A model generated the notes under the pieces. The model worked only from the letters and a program-made list of their open reading frames with translations, was not told where the DNA came from and did no database searches. 64,000 nt of DNA from the NCBI RefSeq assembly GCF_000425425.1, contig NZ_AUDK01000001.1, forward strand, positions 1-64,000, in the 5' to 3' direction. Positions 27,522-36,624 of this stretch are shown here, in pieces. A program made the position numbers and the translations under genes. Source of the DNA: Flavobacterium daejeonense DSM 17708 (lineage in GTDB: Bacteria; Bacteroidota; Bacteroidia; Flavobacteriales; Flavobacteriaceae). Each line of letters begins with the position of its first letter. The stretch's first letter is position 1.

Positions 27522-28880
27522 TTATTTAACTGAACTGGGAACCCCTCCTTTTTCACCAATTACGATTTCGTTAACACTCACATTTTGTGTATGAGTCAGG
27601 CTCATGCCGTTTTTTGCCGACTTCACCGTTATATTATCCAATACAATATTCTCCACCTTTTTTTCCGGAAAACCTTCTATGATAATTGCGGCATTCGAAG
27701 CACTTTCGCAACTTATATTTGAAATAGAAATATCAGAAATCTTAGAAGGAAACTTCCCGCTGCCTTCTCCGTGATAATTAGCCGTCATGTAAATACAATC
27801 TTCCACTTTTCCCAAAGTAATATTCGAAAAAGACAAATCTCTCACATAACCGCCTCGATCCGAATTGGTTTTTATGTAAATTCCTCTTTTCAAATACCCC
27901 CAGGCTTTGCAATTATCCACATAAACATTGCGTACTCCGGCCGACATTTCGCTGCCAATAACCACGGCGTGCAAGCCTTTGAAATTACAATTTCTAACAA
28001 CAATATTTTCCGAAGGAGAACTGGCATTATCACGGCCTTCGTCGTCGCGACCCGCTTTAATAGCCACATTATCATCGCCATTATTAAATTGAATCTTTTC
28101 AATTAAAATATCACTGGAATATTCCGGATCAATACCGTCATTATTGTAATTCTGCGCATCGTATTTTAAACCGCGAAGGGTAATACTTTTTGATTTTAAC
28201 AAATGCACACACCAAAAAGGAGAATCTTCAATTTTTACATCTTCAATCAAAATAGTTGTAGAATTCAAAAACTGAATCAATTGCGGTCTTAAATAATGTC
28301 CTTTTCCAAAAATTCTATCTTTTAAAGGCACATTATTATGATTCATTTCACGGCTTAGTAATTTATCCTTTTCTTCTAATGGCTTCCATTTCACCCAGCC
28401 GTTATGCCCTTCACCGTCAATAATTCCATTTCCGGTAATGGCTACATTTTGCACATTATTCCCGTAAATCAACGGGCTATAATTGTATAACATTGTCCCT
28501 TCCCAACTGGTTAAAACCAAAGGATAATCTTTCGGATTAGAACCAAAACGAATTTTAGCTCCGGTTTCCAAATGCAATTTCACATTGCTCACAAAATGAA
28601 TCGGACCATTGATGGTGTACACCCCTTTTGGAACTACGATAGTTCCGCCGTTTTTTTTAGCACAGGCTTTCATTGCCTTGTCAAAAGCCGACTTGCAGTT
28701 GGTCACCGAATCACCTTTGGCACCAAAATCAGTAACTTTAATGGTATAAGCCGGAATAACCGGCAACTGAATACGATTGACAATTCTTTCTATGGCTGCC
28801 GTTTTATTTTCAACTTTTGCTTGCGAAAACAACACCGTAAAACTTAATAACAAAAGGACACAGAAAGAATTGCTTTTCAT
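27522..28880 (-). CDS. GH28 polygalacturonase-family glycoside hydrolase
   Basis: This 452-residue protein has a signal peptide (MKSNSFCVLLLLSFTVLFSQ) and a right-handed beta-helix of family GH28. The active-site motifs are NNDGIDPE, NNGDDNVAIKAG, a His in KGLHAVVIGSEM, and RGIYIKTN. The usual Gly-His-Gly loop reads Leu-His-Ala here, but the His is kept. GH28 enzymes of this kind release galacturonic acid, or cut rhamnogalacturonan, from the chain end in the periplasm. It is the last gene of the operon GH28-GH105-CE8-CE12-GH28 that starts at 33440 under a LacI-type operator. Confidence 0.9.
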   Translation of the reverse strand: MKSNSFCVLLLLSFTVLFSQAKVENKTAAIERIVNRIQLPVIPAYTIKVTDFGAKGDSVTNCKSAFDKAMKACAKKNGGTIVVPKGVYTINGPIHFVSNVKLHLETGAKIRFGSNPKDYPLVLTSWEGTMLYNYSPLIYGNNVQNVAITGNGIIDGEGHNGWVKWKPLEEKDKLLSREMNHNNVPLKDRIFGKGHYLRPQLIQFLNSTTILIEDVKIEDSPFWCVHLLKSKSITLRGLKYDAQNYNNDGIDPEYSSDILIEKIQFNNGDDNVAIKAGRDDEGRDNASSPSENIVVRNCNFKGLHAVVIGSEMSAGVRNVYVDNCKAWGYLKRGIYIKTNSDRGGYVRDLSFSNITLGKVEDCIYMTANYHGEGSGKFPSKISDISISNISCESASNAAIIIEGFPEKKVENIVLDNITVKSAKNGMSLTHTQNVSVNEIVIGEKGGVPSSVK

Positions 28881-28889
28881 ATTTTTTCT

Positions 28890-29621
28890 TTATTTAATGT
28901 GATTTTTCAAATCCAAGTCGGTTTTTTTCAATTCAGCGATAACCAATTTTGAAATTTCAGTAGCTCCTAACAATGACAAATGCGTATCGTCATGTTTTTC
29001 GGTTTTATAAAAAGAACTTTCACCGGCCGCAAAATGCAAATGCAATTTTTTAGAACCTTCTACTCCATAGGATTCTTCCAATAATTCCGTCAAATATTGC
29101 AAATCGATAAATGGCACTTTATAATCCACCGCTACCAATCGGGCTTCCATTGGATACAAACCGTGCGTATCTACCAAAGTTCCCTGCTCATTAAATTTTC
29201 TCCTTACTATAGAAGATAAAATAACCGGAGTCGCTCCTTTGGCTCGGGTTTCCGCCACAAAACGAATTAAATTTTGACGATAAGCTGTATGCGGATTAGC
29301 ATAGACAGCAGGTTTATTCTCTTTTTCATCGTTATGTCCGAACTGTATAAAAACATAATCTCCTTTTTTTAAAGTTTCTAAAACCGAATCCCAACGTTTT
29401 TCATTGATAAAACTGCGGGTACTACGACCGTTCATCGCACGGTTGTCCACCACCACTTTATCATCAAAAAATTGCTGTAAAACCTGAGCCCAGCCGTGTT
29501 CCGGATTTTTCGCAGGATTGGATTTATTCGCCATTGTCGAGTCGCCAATGGTATAAACCGTCGTTTTTTGAGCAAAGCAACTAGTTGCTATCAATAAAAA
29601 AAGTAAACACTTTATTTTCAT
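28890..29621 (-). CDS. CE12-type rhamnogalacturonan acetylesterase (SGNH hydrolase)
   Basis: This 243-residue secreted protein has a signal peptide (MKIKCLLFLLIATSCFA) and the four SGNH blocks. These are GDST with the nucleophile Ser, the Gly in AMNGRSTRSF, the Asn in FGHND, and DDTHLS with the catalytic Asp and His. The match to the rhamnogalacturonan acetylesterase group is close. It would remove O-acetyl groups from pectic galacturonate residues so the GH28 and GH105 enzymes can act. It lies six bases after the CE8 gene and nine before GH28, firmly inside the operon. Confidence 0.88.
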   Translation of the reverse strand: MKIKCLLFLLIATSCFAQKTTVYTIGDSTMANKSNPAKNPEHGWAQVLQQFFDDKVVVDNRAMNGRSTRSFINEKRWDSVLETLKKGDYVFIQFGHNDEKENKPAVYANPHTAYRQNLIRFVAETRAKGATPVILSSIVRRKFNEQGTLVDTHGLYPMEARLVAVDYKVPFIDLQYLTELLEESYGVEGSKKLHLHFAAGESSFYKTEKHDDTHLSLLGATEISKLVIAELKKTDLDLKNHIK

Positions 29622-29627
29622 AGAATC

Positions 29628-30677
29628 TTATTTAAAACTTGAATACCAATTTGATTTAGAATCACCAAAAATTTTTCTTAAAGTATATTTATTGGCCTGA
29701 GATTTGTTCAACTGATGCGACCATTTGGCTCTGGATTCCGGTTGAAATCCCGGACCGGAACAATTGTATTCCGCATATAAAGTAGTTTTTTCGGCATCAG
29801 GTTTAGACCAGTTGTTCCAACCCTCTTTTCGAATATGACTTCCCATTTCGCAATTTAAAAAAACAGTTTTAGCATAAATTCGCCATGGACGTCCTAAATA
29901 CACTTCCGTAGCTTTTTCGCCAGCTGTCAATTTGCAATTAAAAAATACAAAACCATATTTTGAACTCTCAGGAGTTGAAGCTGCCGTGAGATAAGCATTG
30001 CTTTTAGCATGAATCTCGCAATTTTCAAAAACCGCAGTAGCTCCGCCAAAAATAAAATCGACTGTTCCTTCTATAAAACAATCCTTAAAATAGTTTTTAA
30101 ACCCTTCGCCGGAAGTATATAAAGTATCCTGATTTCCTAAAAGATTACAATTGAAAACTACCACTCTATCAGCCACCACTGACAAAGCAACCGCCTGCCC
30201 AACGGTACCGGCTGAGTTTTGAATCGTTAAATTGGCCGCTTTAAAATCATTTCCTTCTACTAAAACCGTAGGAGTCATAAAAGTACTGTTGCGCCCCAGA
30301 TTGATTTTCCCAAAATAATCATCAAAAGTGATAATGGTTTTCTCTCTGCTTTCACCAATCAAAGTAAGATTGGTATTCCATTCCGGCACATGAACTTTTT
30401 CTTTATAAATTCCGTTTTTAACGGTAATGGTCACTCTTTTATAAGGAAAAGAAGGTGAATTGTAAATAGCTTCCTGGATACTTTTATAATCGCCGCTGCC
30501 ATCCTGAGCAACCACAATATTGTATTCGTCTTTTGGAGCCAAATACATTTTCTTTACTGCTATTTCATTTGAAGAAGCAACAATTGCTCCGGAACCTACA
30601 GCCGTTTTTGGGGTCATTGCAATCGAATTGGTACAAATAACTAATCCGACTGCAATGGCTCTGTTTAAAAATTTCAT
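29628..30677 (-). CDS. CE8 pectin methylesterase
   Basis: This 349-residue protein has an N-terminal signal segment and a pectinesterase beta-helix starting at AQDGSGDYKSIQEAI. Catalytic motifs are GNQDTLYT and GTVDFIFGG, with the two Asp residues, and YLGRPWRIYA with the Arg. The C-terminal GWNNWSKPD and EYNCSGPG regions are also typical. It hydrolyses methyl esters of homogalacturonan. Unlike the CE8 domain in the giant fusion it has no type IX sorting signal, so it probably works in the periplasm on imported oligosaccharides. It belongs to the LacI-type operon, 31 bases after GH105. Confidence 0.92.
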   Translation of the reverse strand: MKFLNRAIAVGLVICTNSIAMTPKTAVGSGAIVASSNEIAVKKMYLAPKDEYNIVVAQDGSGDYKSIQEAIYNSPSFPYKRVTITVKNGIYKEKVHVPEWNTNLTLIGESREKTIITFDDYFGKINLGRNSTFMTPTVLVEGNDFKAANLTIQNSAGTVGQAVALSVVADRVVVFNCNLLGNQDTLYTSGEGFKNYFKDCFIEGTVDFIFGGATAVFENCEIHAKSNAYLTAASTPESSKYGFVFFNCKLTAGEKATEVYLGRPWRIYAKTVFLNCEMGSHIRKEGWNNWSKPDAEKTTLYAEYNCSGPGFQPESRAKWSHQLNKSQANKYTLRKIFGDSKSNWYSSFK

Positions 30678-30708
30678 TCTTATTATTGATTAATTTAGAA
30701 ACAAAAGA

Positions 30709-31926
30709 TTAACGGTTCAATTCAATTGCCGCCAAGATAAATGGTCCTGTCGCTTTAGGATCATTATCCTTCTTTTTCTCATTAATATAATATTCGTAAG
30801 AACCGTCTCTGTATGGATTTCCTCCTAAACCAGCCACCTGACAACATTGTGTCAAAGTAATTCCGCCGTCAGCATCCACTTTGATCAATTTAGTAGTTAA
30901 TCCATCAAAAGCATAATTAGCCACTTTTTTAAATTTAGCAGGCAAATACCCTTTATTCACTCCTTTTGCCAAAGCATAAGCAAACATAGAACTTCCTGAA
31001 GCTTCAAGATAGTTCCCTTCTCTACCACCCATATCGGTTACCTGATACCATAATCCTGTTTTTTTGTCCTGAACTTTTTCTAAAGCAATTGCCAAATTAT
31101 TCAAATAACCAACCAATTCTTTTTGCTTTGGATGATCTTTTGGAAAATAATCCAAAACATCCACTAAAGCCATAGCATACCAACCTAATGAGCGAGACCA
31201 AAAATTTGGTGATTTACCAGTTTCTTTATCAGCCCATGGCATTTTTCTGCTTTCATCCCAAGCATGATACAATAATCCTGTTTTAGGATCTTTATCATTT
31301 TTCTCTAATAATTCAAATTGTTTTGCAACATCATCAAGATTCTTTCCGTTTTCAAACGTAGCAGTATATTGAGCATAAAAAGGTTGCCCCATGTATAAAC
31401 CGTCTAACCACATTTGGTTAGGATAAATCTTTTTATGCCAAAATCCTCCGCTTGCTGTTCTTGGCTGATCATCTAATTGTTTTCTGATGGTTTGCATGGC
31501 GATTAAATACTTATTCTCTTTTGTTCGATCATAAATGTCAAACAAAATATTAGCTGCTACTACCATATCAATATTGTATTTATCCATTTCATAGGTTGCA
31601 ATATTCCCATTTTCATCTATTAAAGCATCAGCATATCCTTTAACGTAGTTATAATACTTTTCATCTTTGGTTTTTTTATACAATTCTTCAATAGAACTTG
31701 CTACTAAACCATGCACATAATCCCATTTTGGGGTGGTCCGATCATCAATTTCATAGGCATTAGGATGACGCATCATCAGTGTTAAAGCCATTTTTTCAGA
31801 CCATTTCAACTTTGAGGAGGTTAATTCATTTTTAGTCGAAGATGATGCTGATTGTGATTTACAACTTGTAAAACCCAATGCTCCAATTAAAATAAAAGTG
31901 AGAATAAATCGGTTTGCTTTCATCAT
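30709..31926 (-). CDS. GH105 unsaturated rhamnogalacturonyl hydrolase, lipoprotein
   Basis: This 405-residue lipoprotein (signal ending in GALGFTSC) has the alpha/alpha-barrel of family GH105. Visible features are the DRTTPKWDYVHGL region, the catalytic-Asp loop QMWLDGLYMGQPF and SRSLGWYAMALVD. The enzyme removes the unsaturated uronate left at the non-reducing end by pectate and rhamnogalacturonan lyases. It therefore supplies the 4-deoxy uronate consumed by KduI and KduD. It lies 71 bases after the first GH28 gene of the operon. Confidence 0.92.
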   Translation of the reverse strand: MMKANRFILTFILIGALGFTSCKSQSASSSTKNELTSSKLKWSEKMALTLMMRHPNAYEIDDRTTPKWDYVHGLVASSIEELYKKTKDEKYYNYVKGYADALIDENGNIATYEMDKYNIDMVVAANILFDIYDRTKENKYLIAMQTIRKQLDDQPRTASGGFWHKKIYPNQMWLDGLYMGQPFYAQYTATFENGKNLDDVAKQFELLEKNDKDPKTGLLYHAWDESRKMPWADKETGKSPNFWSRSLGWYAMALVDVLDYFPKDHPKQKELVGYLNNLAIALEKVQDKKTGLWYQVTDMGGREGNYLEASGSSMFAYALAKGVNKGYLPAKFKKVANYAFDGLTTKLIKVDADGGITLTQCCQVAGLGGNPYRDGSYEYYINEKKKDNDPKATGPFILAAIELNR

Positions 31927-31997
31927 GTTATTTTTTACGTTATTGTCTTTTTTTTTATTTTAAAATTTAATTCGAAGTTAATCCTTCGTTTTTTTTT

Positions 31998-33440
31998 TTA
32001 CAACTTAGGACTATCAACTTTCTTGCCATTGATAAAGGTATTTATCAATTGAAGATTGCTAACATTTTCAACAGAAAAAGGTTCTTTCACCTTGTCAATG
32101 GTTACATTTTTGAAAGTTACATTTTCAATAGGCAATTCCTTGTAACCTTTGGCTAAAATTCCATATTTACCGCCATTTTTAACTTTTACATTTTCCAAAG
32201 TCACATTTTTCACCTGAGGAATGAAATTTCCGGTTTGATTTCCGTAAACATTGTAAAACATATTAATACGCAGCACGCATTCTCCCACCTGGCCTACATT
32301 GATATTTCGAACAAAAACATTTTCAACAATTCCGCCTCTTCTGGAATTGGATTTAATACGAATCGCTCTATCTAAATTAGGACTGTCCATTTCGCAGTTT
32401 TCTACGAAAACATTCTTAATTCCGCCGGTCATTTCGCTTCCCATTACCACACCACCATGTCCGTCAAGCATTTTGCAATCTCTCACAATAATATTTTCAC
32501 TTTTCATCGCCACCCGTCTTCCGTCACCGTCTTTTCCGGCTTTAATAGCAATACAATCGTCTCCGGTATTAAAAGAGCAATTTTTAATAATTACATTTTT
32601 AGAATATTCCGGATCACAGCCGTCATTGTTTGGTCCGTGACTTTCCACCGTAACACCATCAACTGTTACATTAACAGATTTCATCGGATGAATCACCCAA
32701 AAAGGTGCATTGATAATTTTCACATCTTTAATCAAAGCATCCGTACATTCAAAAAACTCCACAAAACTTGGTCTTAAATACGAACCTTCACCATAAATTC
32801 GTTGTTCAACCGGCACATTTTGCTCACCCGATTCAACTAAACGAACACGATTTTGCGGGTCATTTTGATTTCCTTTTCCTTCTGACCAACCGTATCTTTT
32901 AGCACCACACCAATACCACCAATTTTCATTATCTGCCTGACCGTTCAGGATTCCTTTTCCGGTAACGGCAATATTTTTTTTGTTATAAGCATAAATTAAC
33001 GGCGAATGATTCATACATTCGGTTCCTTCAAAAGTAGTTTTTACCAAAGGATAATCAGAAGATTTGGTACTAAATAAAATTTCCGCTCCATCTTCCAAAT
33101 GCAAATTCACATTATTATCCAAATGAATCGGTCCGGTTAAAAATTTTCCGGTCGGCACAACAACTTTCCCCCCGCCATTTTTAGTACAGGCTTCGATAGC
33201 TTTTTTAAAAGCTTCTGAATTATTTATAACTCCGCCACTTTTTGCACCAAAATCAACAATATTATAATTCTTATTGATAAAAACCGGAGCAACAACCGTG
33301 GCTTCAATCTGTTTTTTCAGCTTCCATGGATTTGACAACACATCGGTTTTTTTTTGCGTAGCACAATTACAGAACATTACTGAAACCGCTATCGCAGAAA
33401 CACCCGAAAGCAACCGAAACAGTTTATTTTTCATAGACAA
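31998..33440 (-). CDS. GH28 polygalacturonase-family hydrolase, first gene of LacI-controlled operon
   Basis: This 480-residue protein has a lipoprotein-like leader (AVSVMFCNC) and the GH28 beta-helix. Full catalytic motifs are present: NNDGCDPE, NTGDDCIAIKAG, DGHGGVVMGSE and RAIRIKSN. It resembles exo-polygalacturonases of Bacteroidota. It opens the operon GH28-GH105-CE8-CE12-GH28. Its promoter carries a TAGATTTG -7 box immediately followed by the operator TGCAATCGATTACA (33502-33515), the same arrangement as at kduI and the MFS transporter. Confidence 0.92.
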   Translation of the reverse strand: MSMKNKLFRLLSGVSAIAVSVMFCNCATQKKTDVLSNPWKLKKQIEATVVAPVFINKNYNIVDFGAKSGGVINNSEAFKKAIEACTKNGGGKVVVPTGKFLTGPIHLDNNVNLHLEDGAEILFSTKSSDYPLVKTTFEGTECMNHSPLIYAYNKKNIAVTGKGILNGQADNENWWYWCGAKRYGWSEGKGNQNDPQNRVRLVESGEQNVPVEQRIYGEGSYLRPSFVEFFECTDALIKDVKIINAPFWVIHPMKSVNVTVDGVTVESHGPNNDGCDPEYSKNVIIKNCSFNTGDDCIAIKAGKDGDGRRVAMKSENIIVRDCKMLDGHGGVVMGSEMTGGIKNVFVENCEMDSPNLDRAIRIKSNSRRGGIVENVFVRNINVGQVGECVLRINMFYNVYGNQTGNFIPQVKNVTLENVKVKNGGKYGILAKGYKELPIENVTFKNVTIDKVKEPFSVENVSNLQLINTFINGKKVDSPKL

Positions 33441-33501
33441 AAAATTAAAAAGGTTAAATTAAGAATTGATACGACTGAAATTCCTTATTCCAACAAAAGA
33501 A

Positions 33502-33523
33502 TGCAATCGATTACACAAATCTA
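33502..33523 (-). promoter_or_regulatory. LacI-type operator overlapping the GH28-operon promoter
   Basis: The near-palindrome TGCAATCGATTACA (33502-33515) lies directly downstream, on the minus strand, of TAGATTTG (33523-33516), a match to the -7 consensus TAnnTTTG. It sits in the 328-base AT-rich divergent region between the GH28 gene and the LacI gene. The rest of that gap shows nothing else clear. Confidence 0.75.
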
Positions 33524-33768
33524 TCAATTATTTTTTTTATTATGCTATAAATTTCTTCAAAAAAATCAGATTTACACAAAAAAAAGAATATTTATTTCAT
33601 TTATTAAAAAAATTAACCATTAATTAGCAAAATATTCTAAGAAACACATTCTTAAAACTAAAAATTTATCAAAAAATCAGATTTTATTTCAAAATCACAT
33701 CAATATCAAAAGGAAACCTATAAATAATTGAAAAAATATAGTATTTTTACCCTGACAGAATATTTATA

Positions 33769-34794
33769 ATGAGTGAAAAAACAACCATTTATGACATTGC
33801 TAAAGAGCTAAACATTACGGCTGCAACTGTTTCAAGAGCTTTAAACAACAACCCAAAAATTAGCCAGAGTACCCGAAAGCTCGTTCTTGAAACTGCTAAC
33901 CGAATGAACTATAAGCAAAACCGATTAGCATTAGCATTAAGAAGCGGAAGAAGCAATAATGTAGGCGTTATTGTACCTCGTATCAACACCAATTTTTTCG
34001 CTTCAGTAATTCGAGGTATCGAAGAAGGATTACATCCCGAAGGTTATCAGGTTATTATTTGCCAAACTCACGAAGAAGAAAACCGCGAAATTGAAAATAT
34101 TAATACGTTGCTAAACGCTCAGGTTGACGGTATTTTGATGTCGATTTCCAATCTTAGCGAAGAAAACAATCATTATATTGAACGTGTTATTCAAAAAAAA
34201 ATACCTTTAATCTTTTTTGACCGAAAAAAAGAAATAAACAATGTCAGCTCGGTTACCATCGATGATTATCAGGCTTCTTATCAAACCACTCAGCACCTAA
34301 TTGCGCAAGGTTGCGATAAAATTGCTTATTTTTCAGGAGACCGGTCATTAGAAATTTACGAAGAACGTTACCGCGGATACGAACAGGCATTACTAGACAA
34401 TAATATAGCCATTAATCCCGATTACATTATCAATATCAAAAGTAACGTCCAGGAAGGTCAGGAAGCTGCCGAGAAACTACTTACTCTAGCAACACCTCCG
34501 AATGCTATTTTTTCTACCAGTGATTTTGCAGCCTTGGGAGCTATTCAAAAATTAAAGGAACACGGTATTAAAATTCCGGAAGATTTTTGTGTTTTTGGTT
34601 TCGGAAACGAACCTTTTACTAAATTCATGGAATTATCTATTTCTACTGTTGACCAATCACCGTTAGAAATGGGAAAAGTGGCCGCTCAGGTCTTTTTAGA
34701 TAAAATAAATAACCGTGACAAAAAGAAATCAGAAAGTCAGGTGGTTTTAATGCCAAAATTATTGATTAGACAATCTTCTACCAGAATAGCTTAA
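33769..34794 (+). CDS. LacI-family transcriptional regulator of pectin/uronate genes
   Basis: This 341-residue protein has an N-terminal LacI helix-turn-helix (TIYDIAKELNITAATVSRAL) and hinge, then a periplasmic-binding-like sensor domain (NNVGVIVPRINTNFFASVIR) with a C-terminal dimer region. LacI proteins bind palindromes with a central CG. Three copies of TGYAATCGATTRCA in this window, all at uronate or pectin promoters, are its likely operators. The inducer is probably KDG, a deoxy-uronate or galacturonate; sequence cannot say which. It diverges from the GH28 operon and has no copy of the palindrome in its own immediate upstream region other than the one shared in the gap. Confidence 0.9.
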   Translation: MSEKTTIYDIAKELNITAATVSRALNNNPKISQSTRKLVLETANRMNYKQNRLALALRSGRSNNVGVIVPRINTNFFASVIRGIEEGLHPEGYQVIICQTHEEENREIENINTLLNAQVDGILMSISNLSEENNHYIERVIQKKIPLIFFDRKKEINNVSSVTIDDYQASYQTTQHLIAQGCDKIAYFSGDRSLEIYEERYRGYEQALLDNNIAINPDYIINIKSNVQEGQEAAEKLLTLATPPNAIFSTSDFAALGAIQKLKEHGIKIPEDFCVFGFGNEPFTKFMELSISTVDQSPLEMGKVAAQVFLDKINNRDKKKSESQVVLMPKLLIRQSSTRIA

Positions 34795-34815
34795 TATTCG
34801 ACTAATAAAAAAATT

Positions 34816-34900
34816 ACCGCAGATTCGCAGATTATAAAATAAAAATCTGTGACCCGAGCGATAGCGAATAGGCGAAGCAATCTGCGGTGTCTTTTTTACT
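34816..34900. repeat. REP-like palindrome, probable terminator between convergent genes
   Basis: ACCGCAGATT (34816-34825) pairs with AATCTGCGGT (34879-34888), and inner partial repeats (CGCAGATT, AATCTGTG) and a T-run follow. It looks like a dispersed intergenic palindrome and can end the LacI transcript. Confidence 0.6.
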
Positions 34901-34916
34901 TCAAATAACAACATAA

Positions 34917-34953
34917 AAAAGGGAGGCGTTTTCGAAAAAACAACCTCCCTTTT
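34917..34953. terminator. Terminator for the uxaA end of the uronate operon
   Basis: AAAAGGGAGG (34917-34926) pairs with CCTCCCTTTT (34944-34953), with an inner GTTTT/AAAAC pairing. T-runs occur on both strands, so it can work in both directions between lacI and uxaA. Confidence 0.8.
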
Positions 34954-34982
34954 CAACTAAAAACAAAATCTAAAAACAATCT

Positions 34983-36599
34983 TTATAAAGATACTCCTCG
35001 TTTCCAGGGAATAAAGTCATTTTGATTCAAAATTGCAGCTTTGGTTTTCACTTCACCACTCGCTACTTTAATAATAAACTCTAACATCTCATCAGCTGTT
35101 TGCTCAATCGTTTTGTCACCTGTGATGATTTCACCAGTGTTAAAATCGATAATATCAGACATTTTTTGAGCTAATTGCGTGTTAGAAGATACTTTTACAA
35201 CCGGAGCAATTGGGTTTCCTGTTGGAGTTCCTAAACCTGTTGTAAACAATACCATATTAGCACCTGAACCTACCATGGCAGTAGTACACTCTACGTCATT
35301 TCCAGGAGTACATAACAAGGTAAAACCTGGTTCGTTGATGTATTCACCGTAATCGTAAACCCCTACAATAGGAGAAGTACCTCCTTTTTTAGAAGCGCCT
35401 GCTGATTTCATTGCATCCGTAATCAAACCGTCTTTGATGTTACCCGGAGAAGGGTTCATATCAAATCCTGATCCTGCATCAACAACTGTTTTTTCGTACC
35501 ATTTCATTAATTCTAAGAAACGTTGTCCATCCTTATCATCAATACAACGGTTTACTAATTCCTGCTCAACTCCACATAATTCCGGGAATTCAGAAAGAAT
35601 TGTAGTTCCTCCAAGAGCAACTAATTTATCAGATAAAACACCTAATGTTGGGTTTGCAGAAATTCCTGAGAACCCATCAGAACCACCACACTCTAAACCA
35701 ATTCTTAATTTAGATAAAGGCGCCGGAGTTCTCTTAATTTGATTCGCTTTTTTAATTGCTTCAAATGAATCTTTCACTACGCTGCTCAACATCGCTTCAA
35801 TTGTACCAATTGATTGTTGGTCGTAAATTAATACCGGTTTTTGGTTATTTGGGTTAATAGCTTCTAAAGCTTCTTTGAAGATTGAGATTTGTAAGTTTTG
35901 ACAACCTAAACTCAATACAGTAGCTCCGGCAACGTTAGGATTGTTTACATATCCGGCTAATAATTTAGCCAAACTGTGTGCATCCTGACGAATTCCTCCA
36001 CAACCACCCTGGTGCGTGATAAACTTCACTTCGATATTATTGAATAAATCAGCATCGTTGGAAGCCGCTTCGTTACCATGACCTCCAGTTTCTGATTTCA
36101 CTAATGAACGTAATAACAATTGGTAATCGTTTTCTTTTGGCTTCATTAATTCTTTTTCAAAAATATCTTTTAAGATTTCGATATTTCTGTTTTCACAAAA
36201 AACTAACGGGAAGAACAACCAAACATTTTCAGTTCCTACCTGACCATCTTCACGTTGGTATCCCATGAAAGTTTTGTCTTTCCATTTGTCCACATTAGGG
36301 ATTTCCCAACCAATGGAATCTGTTTTTCCGGTTACTTTAGCACTTTCGTGTTTTACGTTCGTAGTTGCGATTACATCACCTTTAGCAATTTTTTGACTCG
36401 CTTTCCCCACGATTACACCGTACATGTAGATTTTGTCACCAACTTCAAAATCTTTCATGGCAATTTTATGCTTCATTTTAGTGTCGGAAACAACTAAAAC
36501 ATCCTGTCCTTCAAATGGAATTACTTCACCTGCCTTTAGGTCAACCAAAGCAACAGCTACGTTATCCGAAGGATCTACTTTTATTAATTTCTTTTGCAT
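34983..36599 (-). CDS. uxaA: Altronate dehydratase
   Basis: This 538-residue protein has an N-terminal SAF domain (about 1-95) followed by the large dehydratase domain. Visible landmarks are GYQREDGQVGTENVWLFFP, the GGHGNEAASND region, cysteine-containing GLECGGSDGFSG, and MNPSPGNIKDGL. It converts D-altronate to 2-keto-3-deoxygluconate in the cytoplasm, the third step of galacturonate catabolism. It is the last gene of the operon kduI-kduD-uxaC-kdgK-eda-uxaB-uxaA, 25 bases after uxaB. Length and domain order match the fused UxaA seen in Bacteroidota. Confidence 0.93.
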   Translation of the reverse strand: MQKKLIKVDPSDNVAVALVDLKAGEVIPFEGQDVLVVSDTKMKHKIAMKDFEVGDKIYMYGVIVGKASQKIAKGDVIATTNVKHESAKVTGKTDSIGWEIPNVDKWKDKTFMGYQREDGQVGTENVWLFFPLVFCENRNIEILKDIFEKELMKPKENDYQLLLRSLVKSETGGHGNEAASNDADLFNNIEVKFITHQGGCGGIRQDAHSLAKLLAGYVNNPNVAGATVLSLGCQNLQISIFKEALEAINPNNQKPVLIYDQQSIGTIEAMLSSVVKDSFEAIKKANQIKRTPAPLSKLRIGLECGGSDGFSGISANPTLGVLSDKLVALGGTTILSEFPELCGVEQELVNRCIDDKDGQRFLELMKWYEKTVVDAGSGFDMNPSPGNIKDGLITDAMKSAGASKKGGTSPIVGVYDYGEYINEPGFTLLCTPGNDVECTTAMVGSGANMVLFTTGLGTPTGNPIAPVVKVSSNTQLAQKMSDIIDFNTGEIITGDKTIEQTADEMLEFIIKVASGEVKTKAAILNQNDFIPWKRGVSL

Positions 36600-36624
36600 C
36601 TTACTAACTTAATTTTTTTATTTC

